Positions 36,601 to 51,600 of a stretch of DNA of 64,000 bases are shown piece by piece (positions within the stretch are counted from its first letter, which is position 1; each line of letters opens with the position of its first letter). Position numbers and translations under genes: made by a program. This DNA is from Gadus chalcogrammus. Lineage: Eukaryota; Chordata; Actinopteri; Gadiformes; Gadidae. Location: positions 984,184 to 1,048,183 of the forward strand of contig NC_079428.1 in the NCBI RefSeq assembly GCF_026213295.1, given 5' to 3'. The notes under the pieces are model-generated. The model did no database searches. It had not been told where the DNA came from and saw only the letters and a program-made list of their open reading frames with translations.

Positions 36601-39600
36601 CTTCAACAGATGGACCATTGACTTCTGCATCAACAGTTCTGACTTCAACAGAAGGACCATTGACTTCTGCATCAACAGTGCTGACTTCAACAGATGGAAC
36701 AGTAACATCTGCATCCCCAGTTCTGACTTCAACGGATGGACCATTGACCTCTGCATCCACTGTTCTGACTTCAACAAATGGACCTTTGACATCTGACCCA
36801 CTGACTTCTCAAACTACGGTTCAAACTTCAACAGCAGAGCCATCGACTTCTGCATCCACAGTTCTGACTTCAACAGATGGACCATTAACTTCTGCATCAA
36901 CAGTTCTGACTTCAACAGATGGAACAATAAGTACTGCATCCACGGTTCTGACTTCAACAGATGGACCATTGACCTCTGCATCCACAGTTCTGACTTCAAC
37001 AGATGGAACAGTGACCTCTGCATCCACAGTTCTGACTTCAACGAATGAACAATATACTTCTGTATCCCCAGTTCTGACTTCAACAGTTGGACCATTGATC
37101 TCTGCATCCACAGTTCTGACTTCAACAGATGGAACATTGACTTCGGACCCACTGACTTCTCACACTACTGTTCAAACTTCAACAGCAGAACATTCGACTT
37201 CTGCATCCACAGTTCTGACTTCAACAGAAGGACCATTGACTTCTGCATCCACGGTTCTGACTTCAACAGATGGACCATTGACTTCTGCATCAACAGTTCT
37301 GACTTCAACAGATGGACCATTGACTTCTGCATCAACAGTTCTGACTTCAACAGACGGAATAGTGACTTCTGACACACTGACTTCTCAAACTACGGTTCAA
37401 ACTTCAACAGCAGAGCCATCGACTTCTGCATCCACAGTTCTGACTTCAACAGATGGAACAATAAATTCTGCATCCACGGTTCTGACTTCAACAGATGGAA
37501 CAGTAACATCTGCATCCACAGTTCAGACTTCAACAGATGGACCATTGACCTCGGCATCCACTGTTCTCACTTCAACAGATGGACCTTTGACATCTGAGCC
37601 ACTGACTTCTCAAACTACTGTTCAAACTTCAACAGCAGAACATTCGACTTCTGCATCCACAGTTCTGACTTCAACAGATGGACCATTGACTTCTGCATCA
37701 ACAGTTCTGACTTCAACAGAAGGACCATTGACTTCTGCATCAACATTGCTGACTTCAACAGATGGAACAGTAACATCTGCATCCCCAGTTCTGACTTCAA
37801 CAGATGGACCATTGACCTCTGCATCGACTGTTCTTACTTCAACAAATGGACCTTTGACATCTGACCCACTGACTTCTCAAACTACGGTTCAAACTTCAAC
37901 AGCAGAGCCATCGACTTCTGCATCCACAGTTCTGACTTCAACAGATGGTACAATAACTTCTGCATCCACGGTTCTGACTTCAACAGATGAACCATTGACT
38001 TCTGCATCAACAGTTCTGACTACAACCGATGGAACAGTGACCTCTGCATCCACAGTTCTGACTTCAACTAATGAACAATTGACTTCTGTATCCACAGTTC
38101 TGACTTCAACAGATGGACCATTGAACTCTGCATCCACAGTTCTGACTTCAACAGATGGAACATTGACTTCGGACCCACTGACTTCTCAAACTATTGTTCA
38201 AACTTCAACAGCAGAACAATCGACTTCTGCATCCACAGTTCTGACTTCAACAGATGGACCATTGACTTCTGCATCAACAGTTCTGACTTCAACAGAAGGA
38301 CCATTGACTTCTGCATCAACAGTGCTGACTTCAACAGATGGAACAGTAACATCTGCATCCCCAGTTCTGACTTCAACAGATGGACCATTGACCTCTGCAT
38401 CCACTGTTCTGACTTCAACAAATGGACCTTTGACATCTGACCCACTGACTTCTCAAACTACGGTTCAAACTTCAACGGCAGAGCCATCCACTTCTGCTTC
38501 CACAGTTCTGACTTCAACAGATGGACCATTAACTTCTGCATCCACGGTTCTGACTTCAACAGATGGACCATTGACCTCTGCATCCACAGTTCTGACTTCA
38601 ACAGATGGAACAGTGACCTCTGCATCCACAGTTCTGACTTCAACGAATGAACAACTGACTTCTGTATCCACAGTTCTGACTTCAACAGATGGACCATTGA
38701 ACTCTGCATCCACAGTTCTGACTTCAACAGATGGAACATTGACTTCAGACCCACTGACTTCTCAAACTACTGTTCAAACTTCAACAGCAGAACATTCGAC
38801 TTCTGCATCCACAGCTCTGACTTCAACAGATGGAACATTGACTTCTGCATCAACAGTTCTGACTTCAACAGAAGGACCATTGACTTCTGCATCAACAGTG
38901 CTGACTTCAACAGATGGAACAGTAACATCTGCATCCCCAGTTCTGACTTCAACAGATGGACCATTGACCTCTGCATCCACTGTTCTGACTTCAACAAATG
39001 GACCTTTGACATCTGACCCACTGACTTCTCAAACTACGGTTCAAACTTCAACAGCAGAGCCATCGACTTCTGCATCCACAGTTCTGACTTCAACAGATGG
39101 AACAATAACTTCTGCATCCACGGTTCTGACTCCAACAGATGAACCATCGACTTCTGCATCCACATTTCTGACTTCAACAGAAGGACCATTGACCTCTGCA
39201 TCCACAGTTCTGACTTCAGCAGATGGAACAGTGACTTCGGACCCACTGACTTCTCAAACTACGGTTCAAACTTCAACAGCAGTTCTGACTTCAACGAATG
39301 AACAATTGACTTCTGCATCCACAGTTCTGACTTCAACAGATGGAACATTGACTTCGGACCCACTGTCTTCTCAAACTACGGTTCAATCTTCAACAGCAGT
39401 TCTGACTTCAACGAATGAACAATTGACTTCTGCTTCCACAGTTCGGACTTCAACAGATGGACCATTGACCTCGGCATCCACTGTTCTGACTTCAACAGAT
39501 GGACCTTTGACATCTGAGCAACTGACTTCTCAAACTACGGTTCAAACTTCAACAACAGAGACATCGACCTCTGCATCCACAGTTCTGACTTCAACAGATG

Positions 39601-42600
39601 GACCATTGACCTCTGCATCCACAGTTCTGACTTCAGCAGATGGAACATTGACTTCGGACCCACTGACTTCTCAAACTACGGTTCAAACTTCAACAGCAGA
39701 TCCATTGACTTCTGCATCCACAGTTCTGACTTCAACCTATGGAACAGTGACTTCTGCTTCCACTGTTATGACTTCAACAAATGGACAATTGACTTCTGCA
39801 TCCACAGTTCTGACTTCAACAGAAGGACCATTGACTTCTGCATCCACGGTTCTGACTTCAACAGATGGACCATTGACTTCTGCATCAACAGTTCTGACTT
39901 CAACAGACGGAATAGTGACTTCTGACACACTGACTTCTCAAACTACGGTTCAAACTTCAACAGCAGAGCCATCGACTTCTGCATCCACAGTTCTGACTTC
40001 AACAGATGGAACAATAAATTCTGCATCCACGCTTCTGACTTCAACAGATGAACCATTGACTTCTGTATCAACAGTTCTGACTACAACAGATGGAACAGTA
40101 ACATCTGCATCCACAGTTCAGACTTCAACAGATGGACCATTGACCTCGGCATCCACTGTTCTCACTTCAACAGATGGACCTTTGACATCTGAGCCACTGA
40201 CTTCTCAAACTACTGTTCAAACTTCAACAGCAGAACATTCGACTTCTGCATCCACAGTTCTGACTTCAACAGATGGACCATTGACTTCTGCATCAACAGT
40301 TCTGACTTCAACAGAAGGACCATTGACTTCTGCATCAACATTGCTGACTTCAACAGATGGAACAGTAACATCTGCATCCCCAGTTCTGACTTCAACAGAT
40401 GGACCATTGACCTCTGCATCGACTGTTCTTACTTCAACAAATGGACCTTTGACATCTGACCCACTGACTTCTCAAACTACGGTTCAAACTTCAACAGCAG
40501 AGCCATCGACTTCTGCATCCACAGTTCTGACTTCAACAGATGGTACAATAACTTCTGCATCCACGGTTCTGACTTCAACAGATGAACCATTGACTTCTGC
40601 ATCAACAGTTCTGACTACAACCGATGGAACAGTGACCTCTGCATCCACAGTTCTGACTTCAACTAATGAACAATTGACTTCTGTATCCACAGTTCTGACT
40701 TCAACAGATGGACCATTGAACTCTGCATCCACAGTTCTGACTTCAACAGATGGAACATTGACTTCGGACCCACTGACTTCTCAAACTATTGTTCAAACTT
40801 CAACAGCAGAACAATCGACTTCTGCATCCACAGTTCTGACTTCAACAGATGGACCATTGACTTCTGCATCAACAGTTCTGACTTCAACAGAAGGACCATT
40901 GACTTCTGCATCAACAGTGCTGACTTCAACAGATGGAACAGTAACATCTGCATCCCCAGTTCTGACTTCAACAGATGGACCATTGACCTCTGCATCCACT
41001 GTTCTGACTTCAACAAATGGACCTTTGACATCTGACCCACTGACTTCTCAAACTACGGTTCAAACTTCAACAGCAGAGCCATCGACTTCTGCATCAACAG
41101 TTCTGACTTCAACAGATGGAACAATAACTTCTGCATCCACGGTTCTGACTTCAACAGATGAACCATTGACTTCTGCATCAACAGTTCTGACTACAACAGA
41201 TGGAACAGTAACATCTGCATCCACAGTTCGGACTTCAACAGATGGACCATTGACCTCGGCATCCACTGTTCTGACTTCAACAGATGGACCTTTGACATCT
41301 GAGCAACTGACTTCTCAAACTACGGTTCAAACTTCAACAACAGAGACATCGACTTCTGCATCCACAGTTCTGACTTCAACAGATGGACCATTGACCTCTG
41401 CATCCACAGTTCTGACTTCAGCAGATGGAAAATTGACTTCGGACCCACTGACTTCTCAAACTACGGTTCAAACTTCAACATCAGAGCCATCGACTTCTGC
41501 ATCCACAGTTCTGACTTCAACGAATGAACAATTGACTCCTGCATCCACAGTTCTGACTTCAACAGAAGGAACATTGACTTCGGACCCACTGACTTCTCAA
41601 ACTACGGTTCAAACTTCAACAGTAGAGCCATCGACTTCTGCATCCACAGTTATGACTTCAACAAATGGACCATTGACTTCTGCATCAACAGTTCTGACTT
41701 CAACAGAAGAACCATTGACTTCTGCATCAACAGTGCTGACTTCAACAGATGGAACAGTAACATCTGCATCCCCAGTTCTGACTTCAACAGATGGACCACT
41801 GACCTCTGCATCCACTGTTCTGACTTCAACAAACGGACCTTTGACATCTGACCCACTGACTTCTCAAACTACGGTTCAAACTTCAACAGCAGAGCCATCG
41901 ACTTCTGCATCCACAGTTCTGACTTCAACAGATGGACCATTAACTTCTGCATCAACAGTTATGACTTCAACAGATGGAACAATAAGTACTGCATCCACGG
42001 TTCTGACTTCAACAGATGGACCATTGACCTCTGCATCCACAGTTCTGACTTCAACAGATGGAACAGTGACCTCTGCATCCACAGTTCTGACTTCAACGAA
42101 TGAACAATTGACTTCTGTATCCACAGTTCTGACTTCAACAGATGGACCATTGAACTCTGCATCCACAGTTCTGACTTCAACAGATGGAACATTGACTTCG
42201 GACCCACTGACTTCTCAAACTACTGTTCAAACTTCAACAGCAGAACATTCGACTTCTGCATCCCCAGTTCTGACTTCAACAGATGGACCATTGACCTCTG
42301 CATCCACTGTTTTGACTTCAACAAATGGACCTTTGACATCTGACCCACTGACTTCTCAAACTACGGTTCAAACTTCAACAGCAGAGCCATCGACTTCTGC
42401 ATCCACAGTTCTGACTTCAACAGATGGAACAATAACTTCTGCATCCACGGTTCTGACTTCAACAGATGGACCATTGACTTCTGCATCAACAGTTCTGACT
42501 TCAACAGATGGACCATTGACTTCTGCATCAACAGTTCTGACTTCAACAGACGGAATAGTGACTTCTGACACACTGACTTCTCAAACTACGGTTCAAACTT

Positions 42601-45600
42601 CAACAGCAGAGCCATCGACTTCTGCATCCACAGTTCTGACTTCAACAGATGGAACAATAACTTCTGCATCCACGGTTCTGACTTCAACAGATGAACCATT
42701 GACTTCTGCATCAACAGTTCTGACTACAACAGATGGAACAGTAACATCTGCATCCACAGTTCAGACTTCAACAGATGGACCATTGACCTCGGCATCCACT
42801 GTTCTCACTTCAACAGATGGACCTTTGACATCTGAGCCACTGACTTCTCAAACTACTGTTCAAACTTCAACAGCAGAACATTCGACTTCTGCATCCACAG
42901 CTCTGACTTCAACAGATGGACCATTGACTTCTGCATCAACAGTTCTGACTTCAACAGAAGGACCATTGACTTCTGCATCAACAGTGCTGACTTCAACCGA
43001 TGGAACAGTAACATCTGCATCCCCAGTTCTGACTTCAACAGATGGACCATTGACCTCTGCATCGACTGTTCTTACTTCAACAAATGGACCTTTGACATCT
43101 GACCCACTGACTTCTCAAACTACGGTTCAAACTTCAACAGCAGAGCCATCGACTTCTGCATCCACAGTTCTGACTTCAACAGATGGAACAATAACTTCTG
43201 CATCCACGGTTCTGACTTCAACAGATGAACCATTGACTTCTGCATCAACAGTTCTGACTACAACAGATGGAACAGTGACCTCTGCATCCACAGTTCTGAC
43301 TTCAACTAATGAACAATTGACTTCTGTATCCACAGTTCTGACTTCAACAGATGGACCATTGAACTCTGCATCCACAGTTCTGACTTCAACAGATGGAACA
43401 TTGACTTCGGACCCACTGACTTCTCAAACTACTGTTCAAACTTCAACAGCAGAACAATCGACTTCTGCATCCACAGTTCTGACTTCAACAGATGGACCAT
43501 TGACTTCTGCATCAACAGTTCTGACTTCAACAGAAGGACCATTGACTTCTGCATCAACAGTGCTGACTTCAACAGATGGAACAGTAACATCTGCATCCCC
43601 AGTTCTGACTTCAACAGATGGACCATTGACCTCTGCATCCACTGTTCTGACTTCAACAAATGGACCTTTGACATCTGACCCACTGACTTCTCAAACTACG
43701 GTTCAAACTTCAACAGCAGAGCCATCGACTTCTGCATCCACAGTTCTGACTTCAACAGATGGACCATTAACTTCTGCATCAACAGTTCTGACTTCAACAG
43801 ATGGAACAATAAGTACTGCATCCACGGTTCTGACTTCAACAGATGGACCATTGACCTCTGCATCCACAGTTCTGACTTCAACAGATGGAACAGTGACCTC
43901 TGCATCCACAGTTCTGACTTCAACGAATGAACAATATACTTCTGTATCCCCAGTTCTGACTTCAACAGTTGGACCATTGATCTCTGCATCCACAGTTCTG
44001 ACTTCAACAGATGGAACATTGACTTCGGACCCACTGACTTCTCACACTACTGTTCAAACTTCAACAGCAGAACATTCGACTTCTGCATCCACAGTTCTGA
44101 CTTCAACAGAAGGACCATTGACTTCTGCATCCACGGTTCTGACTTCAACAGATGGACCATTGACTTCTGCATCAACAGTTCTGACTTCAACAGATGGACC
44201 ATTGACTTCTGCATCAACAGTTCTGACTTCAACAGACGGAATAGTGACTTCTGACACACTGACTTCTCAAACTACGGTTCAAACTTCAACAGCAGAGCCA
44301 TCGACTTCTGCATCCACAGTTCTGACTTCAACAGATGGAACAATAAATTCTGCATCCACGGTTCTGACTTCAACAGATGGAACAGTAACATCTGCATCCA
44401 CAGTTCAGACTTCAACAGATGGACCATTGACCTCGGCATCCACTGTTCTCACTTCAACAGATGGACCTTTGACATCTGAGCCACTGACTTCTCAAACTAC
44501 TGTTCAAACTTCAACAGCAGAACATTCGACTTCTGCATCCACAGTTCTGACTTCAACAGATGGACCATTGACTTCTGCATCAACAGTTCTGACTTCAACA
44601 GAAGGACCATTGACTTCTGCATCAACATTGCTGACTTCAACAGATGGAACAGTAACATCTGCATCCCCAGTTCTGACTTCAACAGATGGACCATTGACCT
44701 CTGCATCGACTGTTCTTACTTCAACAAATGGACCTTTGACATCTGACCCACTGACTTCTCAAACTACGGTTCAAACTTCAACAGCAGAGCCATCGACTTC
44801 TGCATCCACAGTTCTGACTTCAACAGATGGTACAATAACTTCTGCATCCACGGTTCTGACTTCAACAGATGAACCATTGACTTCTGCATCAACAGTTCTG
44901 ACTACAACCGATGGAACAGTGACCTCTGCATCCACAGTTCTGACTTCAACTAATGAACAATTGACTTCTGTATCCACAGTTCTGACTTCAACAGATGGAC
45001 CATTGAACTCTGCATCCACAGTTCTGACTTCAACAGATGGAACATTGACTTCGGACCCACTGACTTCTCAAACTATTGTTCAAACTTCAACAGCAGAACA
45101 ATCGACTTCTGCATCCACAGTTCTGACTTCAACAGATGGACCATTGACTTCTGCATCAACAGTTCTGACTTCAACAGAAGGACCATTGACTTCTGCATCA
45201 ACAGTGCTGACTTCAACAGATGGAACAGTAACATCTGCATCCCCAGTTCTGACTTCAACAGATGGACCATTGACCTCTGCATCCACTGTTCTGACTTCAA
45301 CAAATGGACCTTTGACATCTGACCCACTGACTTCTCAAACTACGGTTCAAACTTCAACGGCAGAGCCATCCACTTCTGCTTCCACAGTTCTGACTTCAAC
45401 AGATGGACCATTAACTTCTGCATCCACGGTTCTGACTTCAACAGATGGACCATTGACCTCTGCATCCACAGTTCTGACTTCAACAGATGGAACAGTGACC
45501 TCTGCATCCACAGTTCTGACTTCAACGAATGAACAACTGACTTCTGTATCCACAGTTCTGACTTCAACAGATGGACCATTGAACTCTGCATCCACAGTTC

Positions 45601-48600
45601 TGACTTCAACAGATGGAACATTGACTTCAGACCCACTGACTTCTCAAACTACTGTTCAAACTTCAACAGCAGAACATTCGACTTCTGCATCCACAGCTCT
45701 GACTTCAACAGATGGAACATTGACTTCTGCATCAACAGTTCTGACTTCAACAGAAGGACCATTGACTTCTGCATCAACAGTGCTGACTTCAACAGATGGA
45801 ACAGTAACATCTGCATCCCCAGTTCTGACTTCAACAGATGGACCATTGACCTCTGCATCCACTGTTCTGACTTCAACAAATGGACCTTTGACATCTGACC
45901 CACTGACTTCTCAAACTACGGTTCAAACTTCAACAGCAGAGCCATCGACTTCTGCATCCACAGTTCTGACTTCAACAGATGGAACAATAACTTCTGCATC
46001 CACGGTTCTGACTCCAACAGATGAACCATCGACTTCTGCATCCACATTTCTGACTTCAACAGAAGGACCATTGACCTCTGCATCCACAGTTCTGACTTCA
46101 GCAGATGGAACAGTGACTTCGGACCCACTGACTTCTCAAACTACGGTTCAAACTTCAACAGCAGTTCTGACTTCAACGAATGAACAATTGACTTCTGCAT
46201 CCACAGTTCTGACTTCAACAGATGGAACATTGACTTCGGACCCACTGTCTTCTCAAACTACGGTTCAATCTTCAACAGCAGTTCTGACTTCAACGAATGA
46301 ACAATTGACTTCTGCTTCCACAGTTCGGACTTCAACAGATGGACCATTGACCTCGGCATCCACTGTTCTGACTTCAACAGATGGACCTTTGACATCTGAG
46401 CAACTGACTTCTCAAACTACGGTTCAAACTTCAACAACAGAGACATCGACCTCTGCATCCACAGTTCTGACTTCAACAGATGGACCATTGACCTCTGCAT
46501 CCACAGTTCTGACTTCAGCAGATGGAACATTGACTTCGGACCCACTGACTTCTCAAACTACGGTTCAAACTTCAACAGCAGATCCATTGACTTCTGCATC
46601 CACAGTTCTGACTTCAACCTATGGAACAGTGACTTCTGCTTCCACTGTTATGACTTCAACAAATGGACAATTGACTTCTGCATCCACAGTTCTGACTTCA
46701 ACAGAAGGACCATTGACTTCTGCATCCACGGTTCTGACTTCAACAGATGGACCATTGACTTCTGCATCAACAGTTCTGACTTCAACAGACGGAATAGTGA
46801 CTTCTGACACACTGACTTCTCAAACTACGGTTCAAACTTCAACAGCAGAGCCATCGACTTCTGCATCCACAGTTCTGACTTCAACAGATGGAACAATAAA
46901 TTCTGCATCCACGCTTCTGACTTCAACAGATGAACCATTGACTTCTGCATCAACAGTTCTGACTACAACAGATGGAACAGTAACATCTGCATCCACAGTT
47001 CAGACTTCAACAGATGGACCATTGACCTCGGCATCCACTGTTCTCACTTCAACAGATGGACCTTTGACATCTGAGCCACTGACTTCTCAAACTACTGTTC
47101 AAACTTCAACAGCAGAACATTCGACTTCTGCATCCACAGTTCTGACTTCAACAGATGGACCATTGACTTCTGCATCAACAGTTCTGACTTCAACAGAAGG
47201 ACCATTGACTTCTGCATCAACATTGCTGACTTCAACAGATGGAACAGTAACATCTGCATCCCCAGTTCTGACTTCAACAGATGGACCATTGACCTCTGCA
47301 TCGACTGTTCTTACTTCAACAAATGGACCTTTGACATCTGACCCACTGACTTCTCAAACTACGGTTCAAACTTCAACAGCAGAGCCATCGACTTCTGCAT
47401 CCACAGTTCTGACTTCAACAGATGGTACAATAACTTCTGCATCCACGGTTCTGACTTCAACAGATGAACCATTGACTTCTGCATCAACAGTTCTGACTAC
47501 AACCGATGGAACAGTGACCTCTGCATCCACAGTTCTGACTTCAACTAATGAACAATTGACTTCTGTATCCACAGTTCTGACTTCAACAGATGGACCATTG
47601 AACTCTGCATCCACAGTTCTGACTTCAACAGATGGAACATTGACTTCGGACCCACTGACTTCTCAAACTATTGTTCAAACTTCAACAGCAGAACAATCGA
47701 CTTCTGCATCCACAGTTCTGACTTCAACAGATGGACCATTGACTTCTGCATCAACAGTTCTGACTTCAACAGAAGGACCATTGACTTCTGCATCAACAGT
47801 GCTGACTTCAACAGATGGAACAGTAACATCTGCATCCCCAGTTCTGACTTCAACAGATGGACCATTGACCTCTGCATCCACTGTTCTGACTTCAACAAAT
47901 GGACCTTTGACATCTGACCCACTGACTTCTCAAACTACGGTTCAAACTTCAACAGCAGAGCCATCCACTTCTGCTTCCACAGTTCTGACTTCAACAGATG
48001 GACCATTAACTTCTGCATCAACAGTTCTGACTTCAACAGATGGAACAATAAGTACTGCATCCACGGTTCTGACTTCAACAGATGGACCATTGACCTCTGC
48101 ATCCACAGTTCTGACTTCAACAGATGGAACAGTGACCTCTGCATCCACAGTTCTGACTTCAACGAATGAACAACTGACTTCTGTATCCACAGTTCTGACT
48201 TCAACAGATGGACCATTGAACTCTGCATCCACAGTTCTGACTTCAACAGATGGAACATTGACTTCAGACCCACTGACTTCTCAAACTACTGTTCAAACTT
48301 CAACAGCAGAACATTCGACTTCTGCATCCACAGCTCTGACTTCAACAGATGGAACATTGACTTCTGCATCAACAGTTCTGACTTCAACAGAAGGACCATT
48401 GACTTCTGCATCAACAGTGCTGACTTCAACAGATGGAACAGTAACATCTGCATCCCCAGTTCTGACTTCAACAGATGGACCATTGACCTCTGCATCCACT
48501 GTTCTGACTTCAACAAATGGACCTTTGACATCTGACCCACTGACTTCTCAAACTACGGTTCAAACTTCAACAGCAGAGCCATCGACTTCTGCATCCACAG

Positions 48601-51600
48601 TTCTGACTTCAACAGATGGAACAATAACTTCTGCATCCACGGTTCTGACTCCAACAGATGAACCATCGACTTCTGCATCCACATTTCTGACTTCAACAGA
48701 AGGACCATTGACCTCTGCATCCACAGTTCTGACTTCAGCAGATGGAACAGTGACTTCGGACCCACTGACTTCTCAAACTACGGTTCAAACTTCAACAGCA
48801 GTTCTGACTTCAACGAATGAACAATTGACTTCTGCATCCACAGTTCTGACTTCAACAGATGGAACATTGACTTCGGACCCACTGTCTTCTCAAACTACGG
48901 TTCAATCTTCAACAGCAGTTCTGACTTCAACGAATGAACAATTGACTTCTGCTTCCACAGTTCGGACTTCAACAGATGGACCATTGACCTCGGCATCCAC
49001 TGTTCTGACTTCAACAGATGGACCTTTGACATCTGAGCAACTGACTTCTCAAACTACGGTTCAAACTTCAACAACAGAGACATCGACCTCTGCATCCACA
49101 GTTCTGACTTCAACAGATGGACCATTGACCTCTGCATCCACAGTTCTGACTTCAGCAGATGGAACATTGACTTCGGACCCACTGACTTCTCAAACTACGG
49201 TTCAAACTTCAACAGCAGATCCATTGACTTCTGCATCCACAGTTCTGACTTCAACCTATGGAACAGTGACTTCTGCTTCCACTGTTATGACTTCAACAAA
49301 TGGACAATTGACTTCTGCATCCACAGTTCTGACTTCAACAGAAGGACCATTGACTTCTGCATCCACGGTTCTGACTTCAACAGATGGATCATTGACTTCT
49401 GCATCAACAGTTCTGACTTCAACAGATGGACCATTGACTTCTGCATCAACAGTTCTGACTTCAACAGACGGAATAGTGACTTCTGACACACTGACTTCTC
49501 AAACTACGGTTCAAACTTCAACAGCAGAGCCATCGACTTCTGCATCCACAGTTCTGACTTCAACAGATGGAACAATAAATTCTGCATCCACGGTTCTGAC
49601 TTCAACAGATGAACCATTGACTTCTGCATCAACAGTTCTGACTACAACAGATGGAACAGTAACATCTGCATCCACAGTTCAGACTTCAACAGATGGACCA
49701 TTGACCTCGGCATCCACTGTTCTCACTTCAACAGATGGACCTTTGACATCTGAGCCACTGACTTCTCAAACTACTGTTCAAACTTCAACAGCAGAACATT
49801 CGACTTCTGCATCCACAGTTCTGACTTCAACAGATGGACCATTGACTTCTGCATCAACAGTTCTGACTTCAACAGAAGGACCATTGACTTCTGCATCAAC
49901 ATTGCTGACTTCAACAGATGGAACAGTAACATCTGCATCCCCAGTTCTGACTTCAACAGATGGACCATTGACCTCTGCATCGACTGTTCTTACTTCAACA
50001 AATGGACCTTTGACATCTGACCCACTGACTTCTCAAACTACGGTTCAAACTTCAACAGCAGAGCCATCGACTTCTGCATCCACAGTTCTGACTTCAACAG
50101 ATGGTACAATAACTTCTGCATCCACGGTTCTGACTTCAACAGATGAACCATTGACTTCTGCATCAACAGTTCTGACTACAACCGATGGAACAGTGACCTC
50201 TGCATCCACAGTTCTGACTTCAACTAATGAACAATTGACTTCTGTATCCACAGTTCTGACTTCAACAGATGGACCATTGAACTCTGCATCCACAGTTCTG
50301 ACTTCAACAGATGGAACATTGACTTCGGACCCACTGACTTCTCAAACTATTGTTCAAACTTCAACAGCAGAACAATCGACTTCTGCATCCACAGTTCTGA
50401 CTTCAACAGATGGACCATTGACTTCTGCATCAACAGTTCTGACTTCAACAGAAGGACCATTGACTTCTGCATCAACAGTGCTGACTTCAACAGATGGAAC
50501 AGTAACATCTGCATCCCCAGTTCTGACTTCAACAGATGGACCATTGACCTCTGCATCCACTGTTCTGACTTCAACAAATGGACCTTTGACATCTGACCCA
50601 CTGACTTCTCAAACTACGGTTCAAACTTCAACAGCAGAGCCATCCACTTCTGCTTCCACAGTTCTGACTTCAACAGATGGACCATTAACTTCTGCATCAA
50701 CAGTTCTGACTTCAACAGATGGAACAATAAGTACTGCATCCACGGTTCTGACTTCAACAGATGGACCATTGACCTCTGCATCCACAGTTCTGACTTCAAC
50801 AGATGGAACAGTGACCTCTGCATCCACAGTTCTGACTTCAACGAATGAACAACTGACTTCTGTATCCACAGTTCTGACTTCAACAGATGGACCATTGAAC
50901 TCTGCATCCACAGTTCTGACTTCAACAGATGGAACATTGACTTCAGACCCACTGACTTCTCAAACTACGGTTCAAACTTCAACAGCAGAGCCATCGACTT
51001 CTGCATCCACAGTTCTGATTTCAACAGATGGAACAATAACTTCTGCATCCACGGTTCTGACTCCAACAGATGAACCATCGACTTCTGCATCCACATTTCT
51101 GACTTCAACAGAAGGACCATTGACCTCTGCATCCACAGTTCTGACTTCAGCAGATGGAACAGTGACTTCGGACCCACTGACTTCTCAAACTACGGTTCAA
51201 ACTTCAACAGCAGTTCTGACTTCAACGAATGAACAATTGACTTCTGCATCCACAGTTCTGACTTCAACAGATGGAACATTGACTTCGGACCCACTGTCTT
51301 CTCAAACTACGGTTCAATCTTCAACAGCAGTTCTGACTTCAACGAATGAACAATTGACTTCTGCTTCCACAGTTCGGACTTCAACAGATGGACCATTGAC
51401 CTCGGCATCCACTGTTCTGACTTCAACAGATGGACCTTTGACATCTGAGCAACTGACTTCTCAAACTACGGTTCAAACTTCAACAACAGAGACATCGACC
51501 TCTGCATCCACAGTTCTGACTTCAACAGATGGACCATTGACCTCTGCATCCACAGTTCTGACTTCAGCAGATGGAACATTGACTTCGGACCCGCTGACTT

